Shown here: positions 24,757 through 33,431 of the stretch, one piece after another
Layout: each line of letters starts with the position of its first letter
Numbering within the stretch: the first letter of the stretch is position 1
Notes under the pieces: model-generated
Database searches by the model: none
What the model saw: only the letters and a program-made list of their open reading frames with translations
Told to the model about the DNA's origin: nothing
Source: Pseudomonas viridiflava
GTDB taxonomy: Bacteria; Pseudomonadota; Gammaproteobacteria; Pseudomonadales; Pseudomonadaceae
DNA: 64,000 nt
Direction: 5' to 3'
Assembly (NCBI RefSeq): GCF_900589395.1
Contig: NZ_UUIS01000058.1
Coordinates: 1 to 64,000 of the forward strand
Made by a program: the position numbers and the translations under genes

Positions 24757-25320
24757 ATGTCGTCCACCCCCCCAGTTCGCGAACAATTCCTTGTCATCAG
24801 TGCCCTTGGCGCCAACCCCATGGAGCTGACCAACGTTCTGTGCCGTGCCAGCCATGAAAGCCGCTGCGCCGTGGTCAGCTCCCGCCTGACCCGCCATGGC
24901 GAATGCAGCGCACTGGTCCTGCAGATCTCCGGCAGCTGGGACGCCCTGGCGCGCCTGGAGACCGCCCTGCCGAACCTGAGCAAGAAGCACGCCTTCACCA
25001 CCAGCGTGGTGCGCAGCGCGACCCTGGAAAGCCGTCCCGAGGCGCTGCCCTACGTGGCCTATATCAGCTCGGCGTACCGTGCGGACATCATCAACGAGCT
25101 GTGCCAGTTCTTCATCGACCATAACGTCGAGCTGGAAAACCTTGTGTGCGACACCTACCAGGCGCCACAGACCGGCGGCACCATGCTCAACGCCACCTTT
25201 ACCGTCACGCTGCCGGCCGGCACCCAGATCAGTTGGCTGCGTGATCAGTTCCTGGACTTCTCCGACGCCCTGAACCTCGATGCCCTTATCGAGCCATGGC
25301 GCCCACAGACCCCTACTTGA
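24757..25320 (+). CDS. gcvR: Glycine cleavage system regulatory protein GcvR
   Basis: The 187-residue protein consists of two ACT domains (about 5-85 and 95-175), as in GcvR, which binds glycine and modulates the GcvA regulator. The N-terminal REQFLVISALGANPMELTNVLCRASHE is typical. The start is supported by a TAGGAA site. It is followed after ten bases by bcp, so both are probably cotranscribed, an order common in gamma-proteobacteria. Confidence 0.9.
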   Translation: MSSTPPVREQFLVISALGANPMELTNVLCRASHESRCAVVSSRLTRHGECSALVLQISGSWDALARLETALPNLSKKHAFTTSVVRSATLESRPEALPYVAYISSAYRADIINELCQFFIDHNVELENLVCDTYQAPQTGGTMLNATFTVTLPAGTQISWLRDQFLDFSDALNLDALIEPWRPQTPT

Positions 25321-25330
25321 GGAAATCCCG

Positions 25331-25804
25331 ATGACCGTTGCAGTCGACCAACCCGTCAGCGATTTCCAGGCACAGGCCACTGGCGGCCAGGCCGTCAGCC
25401 TGTCCGGACTCCAGGGGCGCCAGGTGGTGATCTATTTCTACCCCAAGGACAACACGCCCGGCTGCACCACCGAAGGCCAGGATTTTCGCGACAGCATGGC
25501 GCAGTTCGAGGCGGCTGACACAGTGGTGTTCGGCGTCTCGCGCGACAGCCTGAAGATGCACGAAAACTTCAAGACCAAGCAGGCCTTCTCTTTCGAACTG
25601 ATCTCGGACAAGGACGAAGCCTTGTGCCAGCTGTTCGACGTCATCAAGCTCAAGAAGCTGTACGGCAAGGAATACCTGGGCGTGGATCGCAGCACGTTCC
25701 TGATCGACAAGGACGGCGTGCTGCGTCATGAATGGCGCGGCGTGAAAGTGCCCGGCCACGTGGCCGAAGTGCTGGCCCGCGCGCAGGCCCTGAACCAGGC
25801 CTGA
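25331..25804 (+). CDS. bcp: Thiol peroxidase Bcp (atypical peroxiredoxin)
   Basis: The 157-residue peroxiredoxin reduces hydroperoxides with thioredoxin. The peroxidatic cysteine is in YPKDNTPGCTTEGQDF (about Cys46). The Bcp-type resolving cysteine five residues later is replaced by Gln (C-T-T-E-G-Q), so it is the one-conserved-Cys Bcp subtype and may use a distal Cys (CQLF, near 97). The ATG at 25331 has GAGGAA upstream. It follows gcvR. Confidence 0.92.
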   Translation: MTVAVDQPVSDFQAQATGGQAVSLSGLQGRQVVIYFYPKDNTPGCTTEGQDFRDSMAQFEAADTVVFGVSRDSLKMHENFKTKQAFSFELISDKDEALCQLFDVIKLKKLYGKEYLGVDRSTFLIDKDGVLRHEWRGVKVPGHVAEVLARAQALNQA

Positions 25805-25849
25805 CAGGTCGTGAAGGCGTCGCTCGGCGCCTTCAGCCCTGCTGCGGAC

Positions 25850-26920
25850 CTACATCAGCGGCGCAACCACCGGCTCCTGGCGCGGCCAGGCATCGAGCAC
25901 GGCCTTGAACAGGGTCGCCAGCGGAATTGCAAAGAAGATCCCCCAGAAGCCCCACAACCCGCCGAACAGCAACACCGCGCAGATGATCGCCACTGGGTGC
26001 AGGTTGACGGCCTCGGAAAACAGCATCGGCACCAGTACGTTGCCATCGAGCGCCTGGATAATGCCGTGGACCATCATCAGGTAGATGAACTGGTCGCCCC
26101 AGCCCCACTGGAACAGGCCGATCAGCGCCACCGGCACAGTCACCACCACCGCCCCCACATACGGCACCACCACCGAAATGCCGACCAGCATGGCCAGCAG
26201 CGCGGCGTAATTGAGGCCCAGCGCCACGAAGGCCACATAGGTCACCGCGCCACAGATGAAGATCTCGATGACCTTGCCGCGAATGTAATTGGCGATCTGC
26301 CGGTTCATTTCATTGGCCACGCGGGTCAGCAGCCCACGTTCACGCGGCAGGTAGCCCCGCGCCCAGCGTCCGAACAGGTGGCGATCCTTGAGAAAGAAGA
26401 ACACCAGGATCGGCACCAGCACCAGGTAGATCATCAGATTGACCAGCAACGGCAGGCTCGACAGCGAAAAGGTCAGCGCCAGTTGCCCGAACTTGCCCAC
26501 TTCGCCTCTCGCCACTTCGATCGCCTGCAACACCTGCTCGTCCGAGACCAGGTGCGGGTAACGCTCAGGCAGCAGCAACAGCAGCGACTGCCACTTGGCG
26601 AGCATGCCGGGCAATTCGTTGAACAGGGTGATCAACTGGTGCCACAGCAAGGGCACCAGCACCAGCAGAAACACCAGCAATACGCCGATGAACAACGTGA
26701 ACACCAGCACCACCGCAACCCGCTCCGGTATGCGCAGGCGCACCAGCAGGCCGACCACACCCTGCATCAGGAACGCCAGGACCATGCCGGCCAACACCGG
26801 CGCCAGCATGCCGCCCAGGGTCAGGATCAGGGTGAAGGCCACACACAACAACACCGCCAGCACCACCGCTTCTTCGTCCGAGAAGTAGCGCTGCATCCAG
26901 TCGCTAAGCACTTTGTACAT
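25850..26920 (-). CDS. AI-2E family (PerM-like) membrane protein
   Basis: This 356-residue inner membrane protein has about seven or eight hydrophobic segments, including paired helices at about 15-60, VFTLFIGVLLVFLLVLVPLL near 70 and a C-terminal cluster near 205-330. It fits the AI-2E/PerM family, whose substrates range from AI-2 to ions or lipids. The ATG at 26920 is preceded by AAGGAT. Convergent with bcp, it lies upstream of a 29-base gap from the TusA-like gene on the same strand. Confidence 0.88.
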   Translation of the reverse strand: MYKVLSDWMQRYFSDEEAVVLAVLLCVAFTLILTLGGMLAPVLAGMVLAFLMQGVVGLLVRLRIPERVAVVLVFTLFIGVLLVFLLVLVPLLWHQLITLFNELPGMLAKWQSLLLLLPERYPHLVSDEQVLQAIEVARGEVGKFGQLALTFSLSSLPLLVNLMIYLVLVPILVFFFLKDRHLFGRWARGYLPRERGLLTRVANEMNRQIANYIRGKVIEIFICGAVTYVAFVALGLNYAALLAMLVGISVVVPYVGAVVVTVPVALIGLFQWGWGDQFIYLMMVHGIIQALDGNVLVPMLFSEAVNLHPVAIICAVLLFGGLWGFWGIFFAIPLATLFKAVLDAWPRQEPVVAPLM

Positions 26921-26949
26921 CAGGCATCCTTTTGTGCGAGAACGGTTGC

Positions 26950-27198
26950 CTAGGCCTTGCGCAACCAATAGGTGTAGAGCCCTGCGTCAGCCTGCTCATG
27001 CAACAAGGCATGACCTGCCAGGCGGGCGAAACTGCGAAAATCGCGTTGCGAACCGGCATCGGTGGCCGTCACCTTGAGCACTGCGCCACTGGCCAGGCGA
27101 TTGAGTTCCATCTTGGCCTTGAGCAACGGCAACGGGCAATTGAGGCCGCGCGCATCGAGTTCGGCATCGAACAATGGAGGGGCTACAGCGTCAGACAT
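26950..27198 (-). CDS. TusA/SirA-family sulfurtransferase-like protein
   Basis: The 82-residue protein has the family signature LDARGLNCPLPLLKAK with the sulfur-carrying cysteine in NCP (about Cys21). TusA proteins relay sulfur for tRNA thiolation or cofactor synthesis. The ATG at 27198 has GGAG eight bases upstream. It is immediately upstream of the PerM-like gene and probably shares its transcript. A MITE-like element begins just upstream and may influence its promoter. Confidence 0.9.
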   Translation of the reverse strand: MSDAVAPPLFDAELDARGLNCPLPLLKAKMELNRLASGAVLKVTATDAGSQRDFRSFARLAGHALLHEQADAGLYTYWLRKA

Positions 27199-27602
27199 CG
27201 TTTTTCTCCGGGCGGACACATCAATCTGGCAAAAAGTCATCACGACCCTTAGGGTCTGTTGCCGTTTCATCACGACCGCGCCGGCGCCCGTTTTGCCGCG
27301 AGGCAAGGCAGGCGCCGCGAAGTTTGGTCATTCCAAATGAGTGGCGAGTAACGCAGTCTCGCGGCAAAACAGGCCCGGCCCTTCGGGTTGCGTGCCAAAT
27401 CTCGCCATGCGGTGTTGGAGAACTTGAAAAGGGAGCGACCCTTTTCTGCGTCCTCCGCCTGGCCTGGCGAGATTTGGCCCAGCAACGCGGCTCGTGCTGA
27501 AACGGCAACAGACCCTAGCACAAGCCGCCAAGAATACCCCACTCTGGCCAGCACGCCATTGAGCCGGCTACAGTAGGTGCACATTCGCCCAGAGCCACCT
27601 GC
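27199..27602. other. Intergenic region largely occupied by a MITE-like element
   Basis: Of these 404 bases, 27250-27517 is the element listed separately. The remaining flanks (27199-27249 and 27518-27602) must hold the promoters of the divergent tusA-like and M48 protease genes. Confidence 0.6.
27250..27517. mobile_element. MITE-like non-autonomous element with 20-bp terminal inverted repeats
   Basis: TAGGGTCTGTTGCCGTTTCA at 27250-27269 is the exact reverse complement of the sequence at 27498-27517. If the outer TA on each side is a target-site duplication, the terminal repeats are 18 bp and the insertion pattern is that of Tc1/mariner-IS630 elements. The interior of about 230 bases encodes no transposase and includes a short hairpin, AAAAGGG/CCCTTTT, near 27427-27445. 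Similar ends recur in other Pseudomonas genomes as I remember them, but I cannot verify that here. Confidence 0.7.
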
Positions 27603-29036
27603 ATGAATTTCCTGCGTCCGACATTGCTCACCCTTGCCTGTCTGCTGGCGACCCCGATCCTGGCCGATGACCTGCCTTCACTGGGCGATGCCAGCTCGTC
27701 GATTGTCTCTCCCGAGCAGGAGCATCAACTGGGCCGGGCATGGCTGGGCATGTTGCGCTCTCAGGTCGGCCAGCTCTCGGACCCGCAACTGAAGGACTTT
27801 GTCGAGACATCGGTCTACAAGCTGGCCGAAACCAGCCAGGTGCAGGACCGGCGCCTGGAGTTCATCCTCATCAACAGCAACCAGCTCAACGCCTTTGCCG
27901 CACCCGGTGGCATCATCGGGGTCAATGGCGGATTGTTCCTGTATGCCCGCACCGAGGGTGAATACGCCTCGGTCATGGCCCACGAACTGGCTCACTTGTC
28001 ACAACGTCACTTTGCCAGGGGCGTCGAAGCCCAGCAGCGCATGCAGGTGCCCATCATGGCCGCCATGCTGGCGGGCATCGTCATGGCCGCCGCCGGTGCC
28101 GGTGACGCCGGTATCGCGACCATCGCCGGCACCCAGGCCGCCGCGATCCAGGAACAGCGCCGCTTTTCACGCCAGAACGAGCAGGAGGCCGACCGCATCG
28201 GCATTCTCAACCTGGAAAAGGCCGGCTACGACCCGCGCAACATGCCAACCATGTTCGAGCGCCTGATGCGCCAGTACCGCTTCGATGCCAGGCCGCCGGA
28301 GTTTTTGCTGACCCACCCGGTCAGCGAGTCACGCATCGCCGACACCCGCAACCGTGCCGAACAGGCAAAGCCCGGCGGCCAGGAAGACAGCCTGCGCTAT
28401 CAACTGATGCGCGCGCGGGTTGCGCTGTTCTATGAGGAAACCCCAGGCATTGCCGCCAAGCGTTTTCGGGCGCAAATGGCCGAGAACCCGAACGCCGATG
28501 ACGCCCGCTACGGCCTGGCCATTGCCCAGATCAAAGGCGGCCAGCTCAATGAAGCACGCGACGGCCTCAAGCCCTTGCTCGACAAGTCGCCTAACGAGGT
28601 CGCCTACAATCTGGCGCAGATCGACCTGGACATCACCAGCAACCGCCTGGCCGAGGCGCGGCAACGGGCCGACCGCCTGCTGACGTTGTACCCGGGCAAT
28701 TATCCGCTCAACCAGGCGCGCATTGACGTACAGCTCAAGCAAGGGCGTACCGCCGAAGCCGAGAAGGCGCTTGACGCGCTGCTCAAGCGGCGACCGGCCG
28801 ATCCGGACGTCTGGTATCAGGTGGCAGAAGCGCGCGGCCTGAACGGCAACACCGTGGGCCTGCACGAGGCACGTGCCGAGTACTTCGCGCTGGTCGGTGA
28901 TTTTCGCCAGGCCATTCAGCAGCTGGACTTTGCCAAGCGGCGCTCCAACAACAATTTCCAGGTGGCCTCACGCATCGATGCCCGACAGAGAGCCTTGGCT
29001 GAGCAGGAGCGCCTGGTCAAGGGCATGATGAACTGA
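27603..29036 (+). CDS. M48 family periplasmic metalloprotease with TPR repeats (BepA-like)
   Basis: The 477-residue protein has a signal peptide (cleavage probably after ILA near residue 20) and the zinc motif HELAH near 126-130. The downstream EQEADRIG carries the third zinc ligand. The C-terminal half (about 270-470) is a tetratricopeptide repeat region. This is the architecture of BepA/YfgC, which degrades or rescues stalled outer membrane proteins and LptD. The ribosome binding site is weak. Confidence 0.9.
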   Translation: MNFLRPTLLTLACLLATPILADDLPSLGDASSSIVSPEQEHQLGRAWLGMLRSQVGQLSDPQLKDFVETSVYKLAETSQVQDRRLEFILINSNQLNAFAAPGGIIGVNGGLFLYARTEGEYASVMAHELAHLSQRHFARGVEAQQRMQVPIMAAMLAGIVMAAAGAGDAGIATIAGTQAAAIQEQRRFSRQNEQEADRIGILNLEKAGYDPRNMPTMFERLMRQYRFDARPPEFLLTHPVSESRIADTRNRAEQAKPGGQEDSLRYQLMRARVALFYEETPGIAAKRFRAQMAENPNADDARYGLAIAQIKGGQLNEARDGLKPLLDKSPNEVAYNLAQIDLDITSNRLAEARQRADRLLTLYPGNYPLNQARIDVQLKQGRTAEAEKALDALLKRRPADPDVWYQVAEARGLNGNTVGLHEARAEYFALVGDFRQAIQQLDFAKRRSNNNFQVASRIDARQRALAEQERLVKGMMN

Positions 29037-29402
29037 GCCTTTGCCCACTCAATAAAAAGCCCGGCACCTGGCATGGGGATCAGTACCAAAGGGGTTCGCC
29101 GGTTCCCCGGCTGACGCTCATTCTGCGGGAGGGAGCTCTGCTCGCGACAAGACGGATAAAGCCGGCACACCTGCGCAGCCTGTTACCCCGCAATCGCCGG
29201 CAAGCCGCCTCCCACAATCGGGTGCCAGGCCCGAGATCTTGGGCGATATCAATCCTGTGGGAGGCGGCTTGCTGCGGGCGGCGATCCGACGATGCGGCCA
29301 GCAAGGCTCATACACCTGCTGCGCCTGTCCCATCGCCGTCGCCGGTAAGCCGCCTCCCACAGTCTGGTGCCAGGGCTTGACTGATCGGTGCCTGGACGGG
29401 CT
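29037..29402. other. Intergenic region carrying a REP cluster
   Basis: No gene is seen. The region between the convergent protease gene and nadA carries three well-preserved REP units plus a degenerate one near 29123-29150. Confidence 0.6.
29191..29362. repeat. Cluster of three REP units in alternating orientation
   Basis: Units with the core AAGCCGCCTCCCACA occur at 29191-29215 and 29331-29362. The inverse form, TGTGGGAGGCGGCTT, is at 29256-29287. Each lies within a GCGATCGCCGG-like head. This alternating arrangement is a Pseudomonas BIME-like cluster and sits where two convergent transcripts end. Confidence 0.85.
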
Positions 29403-30461
29403 TCAGGCGTTGCCGGCCTGCCTGAGGCGGGCGGCCTGGGTGAAGTCGAGCATGCGCTGCAAGGGCCGGATGGCATGCGGGATCAGGGCCGGGTCGACGA
29501 AGATCTCGTTGCTGCCATCACGCAGGCATTGCAGGGTGCGCTCCAGAGTGTTCATCGCCATCCACGGGCAATGCGCGCAGCTTCGGCAAGCCGCGCCGTT
29601 ACCGGCAGTGGGGGCTTCAATGAAGATCTTGTCCGGGCACAGCTGCTGCATCTTGTAGAAGATGCCGCGATCGGTCGCCACGATGAACATCTTGTTGGGC
29701 AGCCGTTGTGCGGCGGCGATCATCTGACTGGTCGAGCCCACGGCATCGGCCAGGGCAATGACGGCTTCCGGCGACTCGGGGTGCACCAGCACGGCCGCTT
29801 CCGGGTACAGCGCCTTCATGTCCTCGAGCTGCTTGGACTTGAACTCTTCGTGCACGATGCAGGCGCCGTCCCACAACAGCATGTCGGCACCGGTCTGACG
29901 CTGGATCCAGCGCCCAAGATGCTTGTCTGGCGCCCAGATGATCTTCTCGCCGTTGTCCATCAGGCTTTCGACGATTTCCAGCGCACAGCCCGAGGTCACG
30001 ACCCAGTCGGCTCGCGCCTTGACCGCCGCCGAGGTGTTGGCATACACCACCACCGTGCGCTCGGGATGCTGGTCGCAGAACGCCGAGAACTCATCGACCG
30101 GACAGCCGACATCCAGCGAGCAGGTGGCCTCCAGGGTCGGCATGAACACGCGCTTTTCCGGGTTAAGAATCTTGGCAGTCTCGCCCATGAAGCGCACGCC
30201 GGCCACCAGCACGGTGCTGGCGGCGTGGTTATTGCTGAAACGCGCCATCTCCAGCGAGTCGGCCACGCAACCACCGGTTTCCTCGGCCAGGGCCTGGATC
30301 ACCGGATCGCAATAGTAGTGAGCAACCAGCACCGCATCGCGCGCCTTGAGTTCGGCGGCAATCTGTTCACGGTACTGGGCCTGTTCTTCAAGGCTCAACG
30401 CTTTCGGTTGTTTGGCATCGAGATGCGCCTGCACCAGAAAGCGTTCGGAAATCTGCGTCAT
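29403..30461 (-). CDS. nadA: Quinolinate synthase A
   Basis: The 352-residue enzyme makes quinolinate from iminoaspartate and dihydroxyacetone phosphate in NAD synthesis. The three conserved iron-sulfur ligand positions are visible in VAHYYCDPVIQ, WVVTSGCALEIVE and CRSCAHCPWM. The ATG at 30461 starts the conserved MTQISERFLVQAHL. The frame extends 75 codons further upstream without homology. A Fur-box-like palindrome lies about 180 bases upstream. Confidence 0.96.
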   Translation of the reverse strand: MTQISERFLVQAHLDAKQPKALSLEEQAQYREQIAAELKARDAVLVAHYYCDPVIQALAEETGGCVADSLEMARFSNNHAASTVLVAGVRFMGETAKILNPEKRVFMPTLEATCSLDVGCPVDEFSAFCDQHPERTVVVYANTSAAVKARADWVVTSGCALEIVESLMDNGEKIIWAPDKHLGRWIQRQTGADMLLWDGACIVHEEFKSKQLEDMKALYPEAAVLVHPESPEAVIALADAVGSTSQMIAAAQRLPNKMFIVATDRGIFYKMQQLCPDKIFIEAPTAGNGAACRSCAHCPWMAMNTLERTLQCLRDGSNEIFVDPALIPHAIRPLQRMLDFTQAARLRQAGNA

Positions 30462-30791
30462 GTTGGCTGGACCTGAGTGCGCGGTGGCGCGTAATGCAAG
30501 TTTACACCCCAAAGGCCACCTTACATGAAGCCAGGCCTTTGCAGGGAAGGCGCTACCAGCGTTGCATGGCTGAAAGCGGCCCGATTCTAACCGCAAAGAA
30601 CATGCGATAGCGCAAGTTTTTAGCACACCTTGACGTGAGTGATTATCACTTGCACGATACGTTGCATTGACTGTTACGCCCAGCAAACGCGTGGCCTCTG
30701 GAACTCTTGAGGCCTTGACGGTCTATGCTTCAAGCCGGGCGCTTGATGCGCCCTACCCTCATGCGCCAAAGGCGGCCGACAGGAAATCACC
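30462..30791. other. Divergent intergenic region between nadA and a DUF7832-like gene
   Basis: These 330 bases contain no credible gene. The one clear structure is the palindrome at 30635-30653, listed separately. Confidence 0.4.
30635..30653. promoter_or_regulatory. Fur-box-like palindrome
   Basis: The core AGTGAT-T-ATCACT (30638-30650) is a perfect inverted repeat. By my alignment the 19-base window matches the Fur consensus (GATAATGATWATCATTATC) at about 13 positions. It lies between nadA and the DUF7832-like gene. Iron control of a gene for an Fe-S enzyme would make sense, but this is inference. Confidence 0.35.
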
Positions 30792-31241
30792 ATGAAGTAC
30801 GACGATGCCTCCTGGCACTACGAAGGCACCTACCCCAAAGACTTGCCTGACGCCGCAAGCGCCACGCATATCGGCATGTTTCTGAGCTGGATGGTGATCA
30901 ACGACCGGGTCAGCGAAGCGTTACTTGAAGACGCCGAAGATGAACTGGGCGACCTCAAGGAACGCTCGATTACCGGTGCACAGTTCGTGCTGAGCATGCT
31001 GGACGAAAGAATCACCGACCAGGAATTCGACAAGACCGGCAATGCGTTTGCTCTGGCCTACTATCAGGGCCTGGAGAACGACAGTCGCTACATCGATGAC
31101 TATTTCCAGACGTTCGGTGTGAATGAACAGTCGCTGTACCGGGTCGATGACACCTGGGCCAACTACGACAAGCTCGCCGGCCTTATCGATGCCCGTTACA
31201 AGGCCTGGGATGAGGCGGGGCGGCCCGAATACATCGTTTGA
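30792..31241 (+). CDS. DUF7832-like protein
   Basis: The 149-residue acidic, soluble protein starts MKYDDASWHYEG, followed by a GMFLSWMVINDRVSE segment near residue 28 and YDKLAGLIDARYKAWDE near the end. I recognise it as the DUF7832-type family, which is of unknown function and often found near toxin or immunity genes. The start is supported by an AGGAAA purine tract. Its stop codon overlaps the next gene by four bases (TTGA). Confidence 0.65.
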   Translation: MKYDDASWHYEGTYPKDLPDAASATHIGMFLSWMVINDRVSEALLEDAEDELGDLKERSITGAQFVLSMLDERITDQEFDKTGNAFALAYYQGLENDSRYIDDYFQTFGVNEQSLYRVDDTWANYDKLAGLIDARYKAWDEAGRPEYIV

Positions 31242-31870
31242 GTATCACCACCACGGTGCTGGGCCTGTCGTTTTCGATGCCCGGCAGCACAACCGGGTGC
31301 GGCCTCACGCTGGGCGGCAATGCGGCCCGCATCGAACACTGGCCGCACAATCCGGACGGTGAACCGCTGACCCTGGTCGCAACCATCGATTGCGGGCGGA
31401 TGCGTGAGCCTATCCAGATCGACAGCCTGCCGGCGCAAGGGGTTGTCTATGTGTTTTGCACCTACAGCGCTGACGATTACTTTCTGGACAGCATCACCTT
31501 CGACGCTGCCGTGCTGCAGCGCCCGACACGCCCCAGTGGCTATACCGCCGTATTGCCCGCAGGCGACCATCCACTGCAATACAGCCCTGTGTCGAGCATC
31601 GAGCAACGAACGGCCACCCTCAGCGCGCGGGCACTTGAGCCGGGCGAAATTCCCGCCGACTCGTTGATCTGCACGACACCACCCTGCTGGGCGCCTGTCG
31701 ACCCACAGATCGGTGATGACTACCAATTCTTCTGCCAACTGTACTCGGCCGATTTCCCGGCGCCCTTTACCGACGTGTTCTACCTGACCGATGCCGTGGC
31801 GCATCTTTACCTGCGCAAGCCGGGCAGCCAGGCCGAAGCGGCGGGCCTGTTCTTCGTCCATACGGCCTAG
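31238..31870 (+). CDS. DUF1963 (YwqG)-like protein
   Basis: The 210-residue protein resembles DUF1963 in LGGNAARIEHWPHNPDGEPLT, then LVATIDCGRM, LPAQGVVYVFCTY and a closing glycine-rich FFVHTA. The best start is a TTG that overlaps the upstream stop codon (TTGA). A later ATG (MPGSTTG, residue 14) would cut into the conserved part. Translation is therefore coupled to the DUF7832-like gene. The function is unknown, and the family call is moderate. Confidence 0.6.
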   Translation: MSITTTVLGLSFSMPGSTTGCGLTLGGNAARIEHWPHNPDGEPLTLVATIDCGRMREPIQIDSLPAQGVVYVFCTYSADDYFLDSITFDAAVLQRPTRPSGYTAVLPAGDHPLQYSPVSSIEQRTATLSARALEPGEIPADSLICTTPPCWAPVDPQIGDDYQFFCQLYSADFPAPFTDVFYLTDAVAHLYLRKPGSQAEAAGLFFVHTA

Positions 31871-31873
31871 CGC

Positions 31874-33067
31874 TCAGGCCAGCGCCTGTTCAAGTGCATA
31901 GCGACGGCAATGCGCCAGATAGCCCATTTCATGATCACCCACCAGCTGGACCACGCTGCTCCACAGCCATGACGGAGCATCGAGCGTACGGGTGCGATTT
32001 CTCTGCAGGTCGGTCATCCACGCCAGGCGATCGTGCAAATCCATCTGCCGGGCATGGGCCTGGCCAACGATCCGGGCGAGGTAAGCGGCAGCTTCCATGG
32101 CCTGACGCGGATCAAGCTGGTCAAGCTCCAGCTTGAGGTCCTGGGGCAACAGTTCGCGGATGAAGAACGAATGCTCCAGCAGGCGCACGGCGAGCATGCG
32201 GTTTCCCAGCCCCGGCGACAGTTGCCGGGCGCCCTCGACTACGCGCCTGCCATTATCACGCGGCATGCCAACGCGAGCAGCGCGAGGCGCAGCGGCCGCC
32301 ACTGCCTGCTTGACGTCCAGCAGGCAATAATCCTCATCATCACCGTCGCTGACCCTCAGCAATACCGCATAGCGGCGCAAGCCCAGCGAGCTGCACCCCT
32401 TGACCCAATAAGCGCAGTCCAGCAGGTGCACATCACTGTCATGGCTGCGGCCCTTGAGCGAAGTCACCAGCGCATGAATGTCCGGGGTCAGGCACAGCGC
32501 CTCGATGGCCTGGCGCTCGTCCTTGCTCAGCCGCCAGAAATGCTTGCCCAAGGGCAGGGTCATACGACCGCCAGCGATGCGCTCCTTGGCCAGATGCTTC
32601 CAGGTACGGCGTACCGCGCTGCGCAAGCCGGCCTTGACCTGCTGCGGGCGCAGCGGTTCCTGGTCAAGGCTGGTTTCGAAAGCCAGCTCGTAGCCGCGCA
32701 TCATTTCTTCGAGCATGCGTGCGCTGGTCACCCCTGGCAGGTCGGACCCGCGAGCGGCCGTGGCCAGTGACAAGGCGAGACGGACCAGGTCATGGGCGGG
32801 GTTACCCACCACCGTCTGGTCAAGGTCGCGAATATGCACGTCAGTATCGCCCTTCAGGTCCCCGGTCGGCCCCAGGTTACCGGCGTGGCAATCGCCACAG
32901 ATCCATACGGCCGGACCACTGGGCAGGCGGCGACCGGGCTGGCTTTGCAGCCACTCATAGAATTGCACGGTACTGCCGCGTACATAGGCATGGGCGGAGC
33001 GCGCCATCTTCAGGTTACGCATCTGATCGAGGTACGGCAGGCGACGAGCAGGATCGGGTGTTTTCAT
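31874..33067 (-). CDS. DUF2252 family protein with kinase-like motifs
   Basis: The 397-residue protein matches DUF2252. CGDCHAGNLG near residue 58 and IRDLDQTVVGNPAHDLVRLALSL near 83 resemble the catalytic HGDLHxxN and metal-binding Asp motifs of aminoglycoside-phosphotransferase-like kinases, but in an unusual N-terminal position. No substrate is known. It converges on the DUF1963-like gene with three bases between stops. No strong ribosome binding site is visible. Confidence 0.82.
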   Translation of the reverse strand: MKTPDPARRLPYLDQMRNLKMARSAHAYVRGSTVQFYEWLQSQPGRRLPSGPAVWICGDCHAGNLGPTGDLKGDTDVHIRDLDQTVVGNPAHDLVRLALSLATAARGSDLPGVTSARMLEEMMRGYELAFETSLDQEPLRPQQVKAGLRSAVRRTWKHLAKERIAGGRMTLPLGKHFWRLSKDERQAIEALCLTPDIHALVTSLKGRSHDSDVHLLDCAYWVKGCSSLGLRRYAVLLRVSDGDDEDYCLLDVKQAVAAAAPRAARVGMPRDNGRRVVEGARQLSPGLGNRMLAVRLLEHSFFIRELLPQDLKLELDQLDPRQAMEAAAYLARIVGQAHARQMDLHDRLAWMTDLQRNRTRTLDAPSWLWSSVVQLVGDHEMGYLAHCRRYALEQALA

Positions 33068-33218
33068 GCGAAACCAGGCAATGAACAGGATGAGCTGTTG
33101 ACCATCAGACTGTCACAGTTGTTTCAAAGTATTTCAGGAGTTCGGTGTTTTCATGAAAGAAACAGACAGGACAAAGAGGCGGGACGCTGGAAATATTCCG
33201 AATACGCGCCATAACGAA

Positions 33219-33244
33219 AAAACCCACCTGACGAGGTGGGTTTT
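33219..33244 (-). terminator. Terminator downstream of tRNA-Lys
   Basis: AAAACCCACCT (33219-33229) and AGGTGGGTTTT (33234-33244) form a perfect 11-bp stem with a four-base loop. It is flanked by A and T runs and can act in both directions. It lies about 100 bases after the tRNA on the minus strand. Confidence 0.85.
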
Positions 33245-33341
33245 CTGGTGTTTCTGCAAGCCGGCCAATTGGCTGGCTACCGACACCTGCGGAACCTGAC
33301 ACAAGGCGTGTCGTGAACCTTTTTGCAGCTGCCTTTCAATA

Positions 33342-33417
33342 TGGTGGGTCGTGTAGGATTCGAACCTACGACCAATTGGTTAAAAGCCAACTGCTCTACC
33401 AACTGAGCTAACGACCC
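33342..33417 (-). tRNA. tRNA-Lys (anticodon TTT)
   Basis: The 76-base sequence has acceptor GGGTCGT, D-arm AGCTCAGTTGGTAGAGC, anticodon loop CTTTTAA (anticodon TTT), T-arm GTAGGTTCGAATCCTAC and an encoded CCA. It decodes AAA/AAG lysine codons. Confidence 0.98.
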
Positions 33418-33431
33418 GTTGCGTGGGGCGT

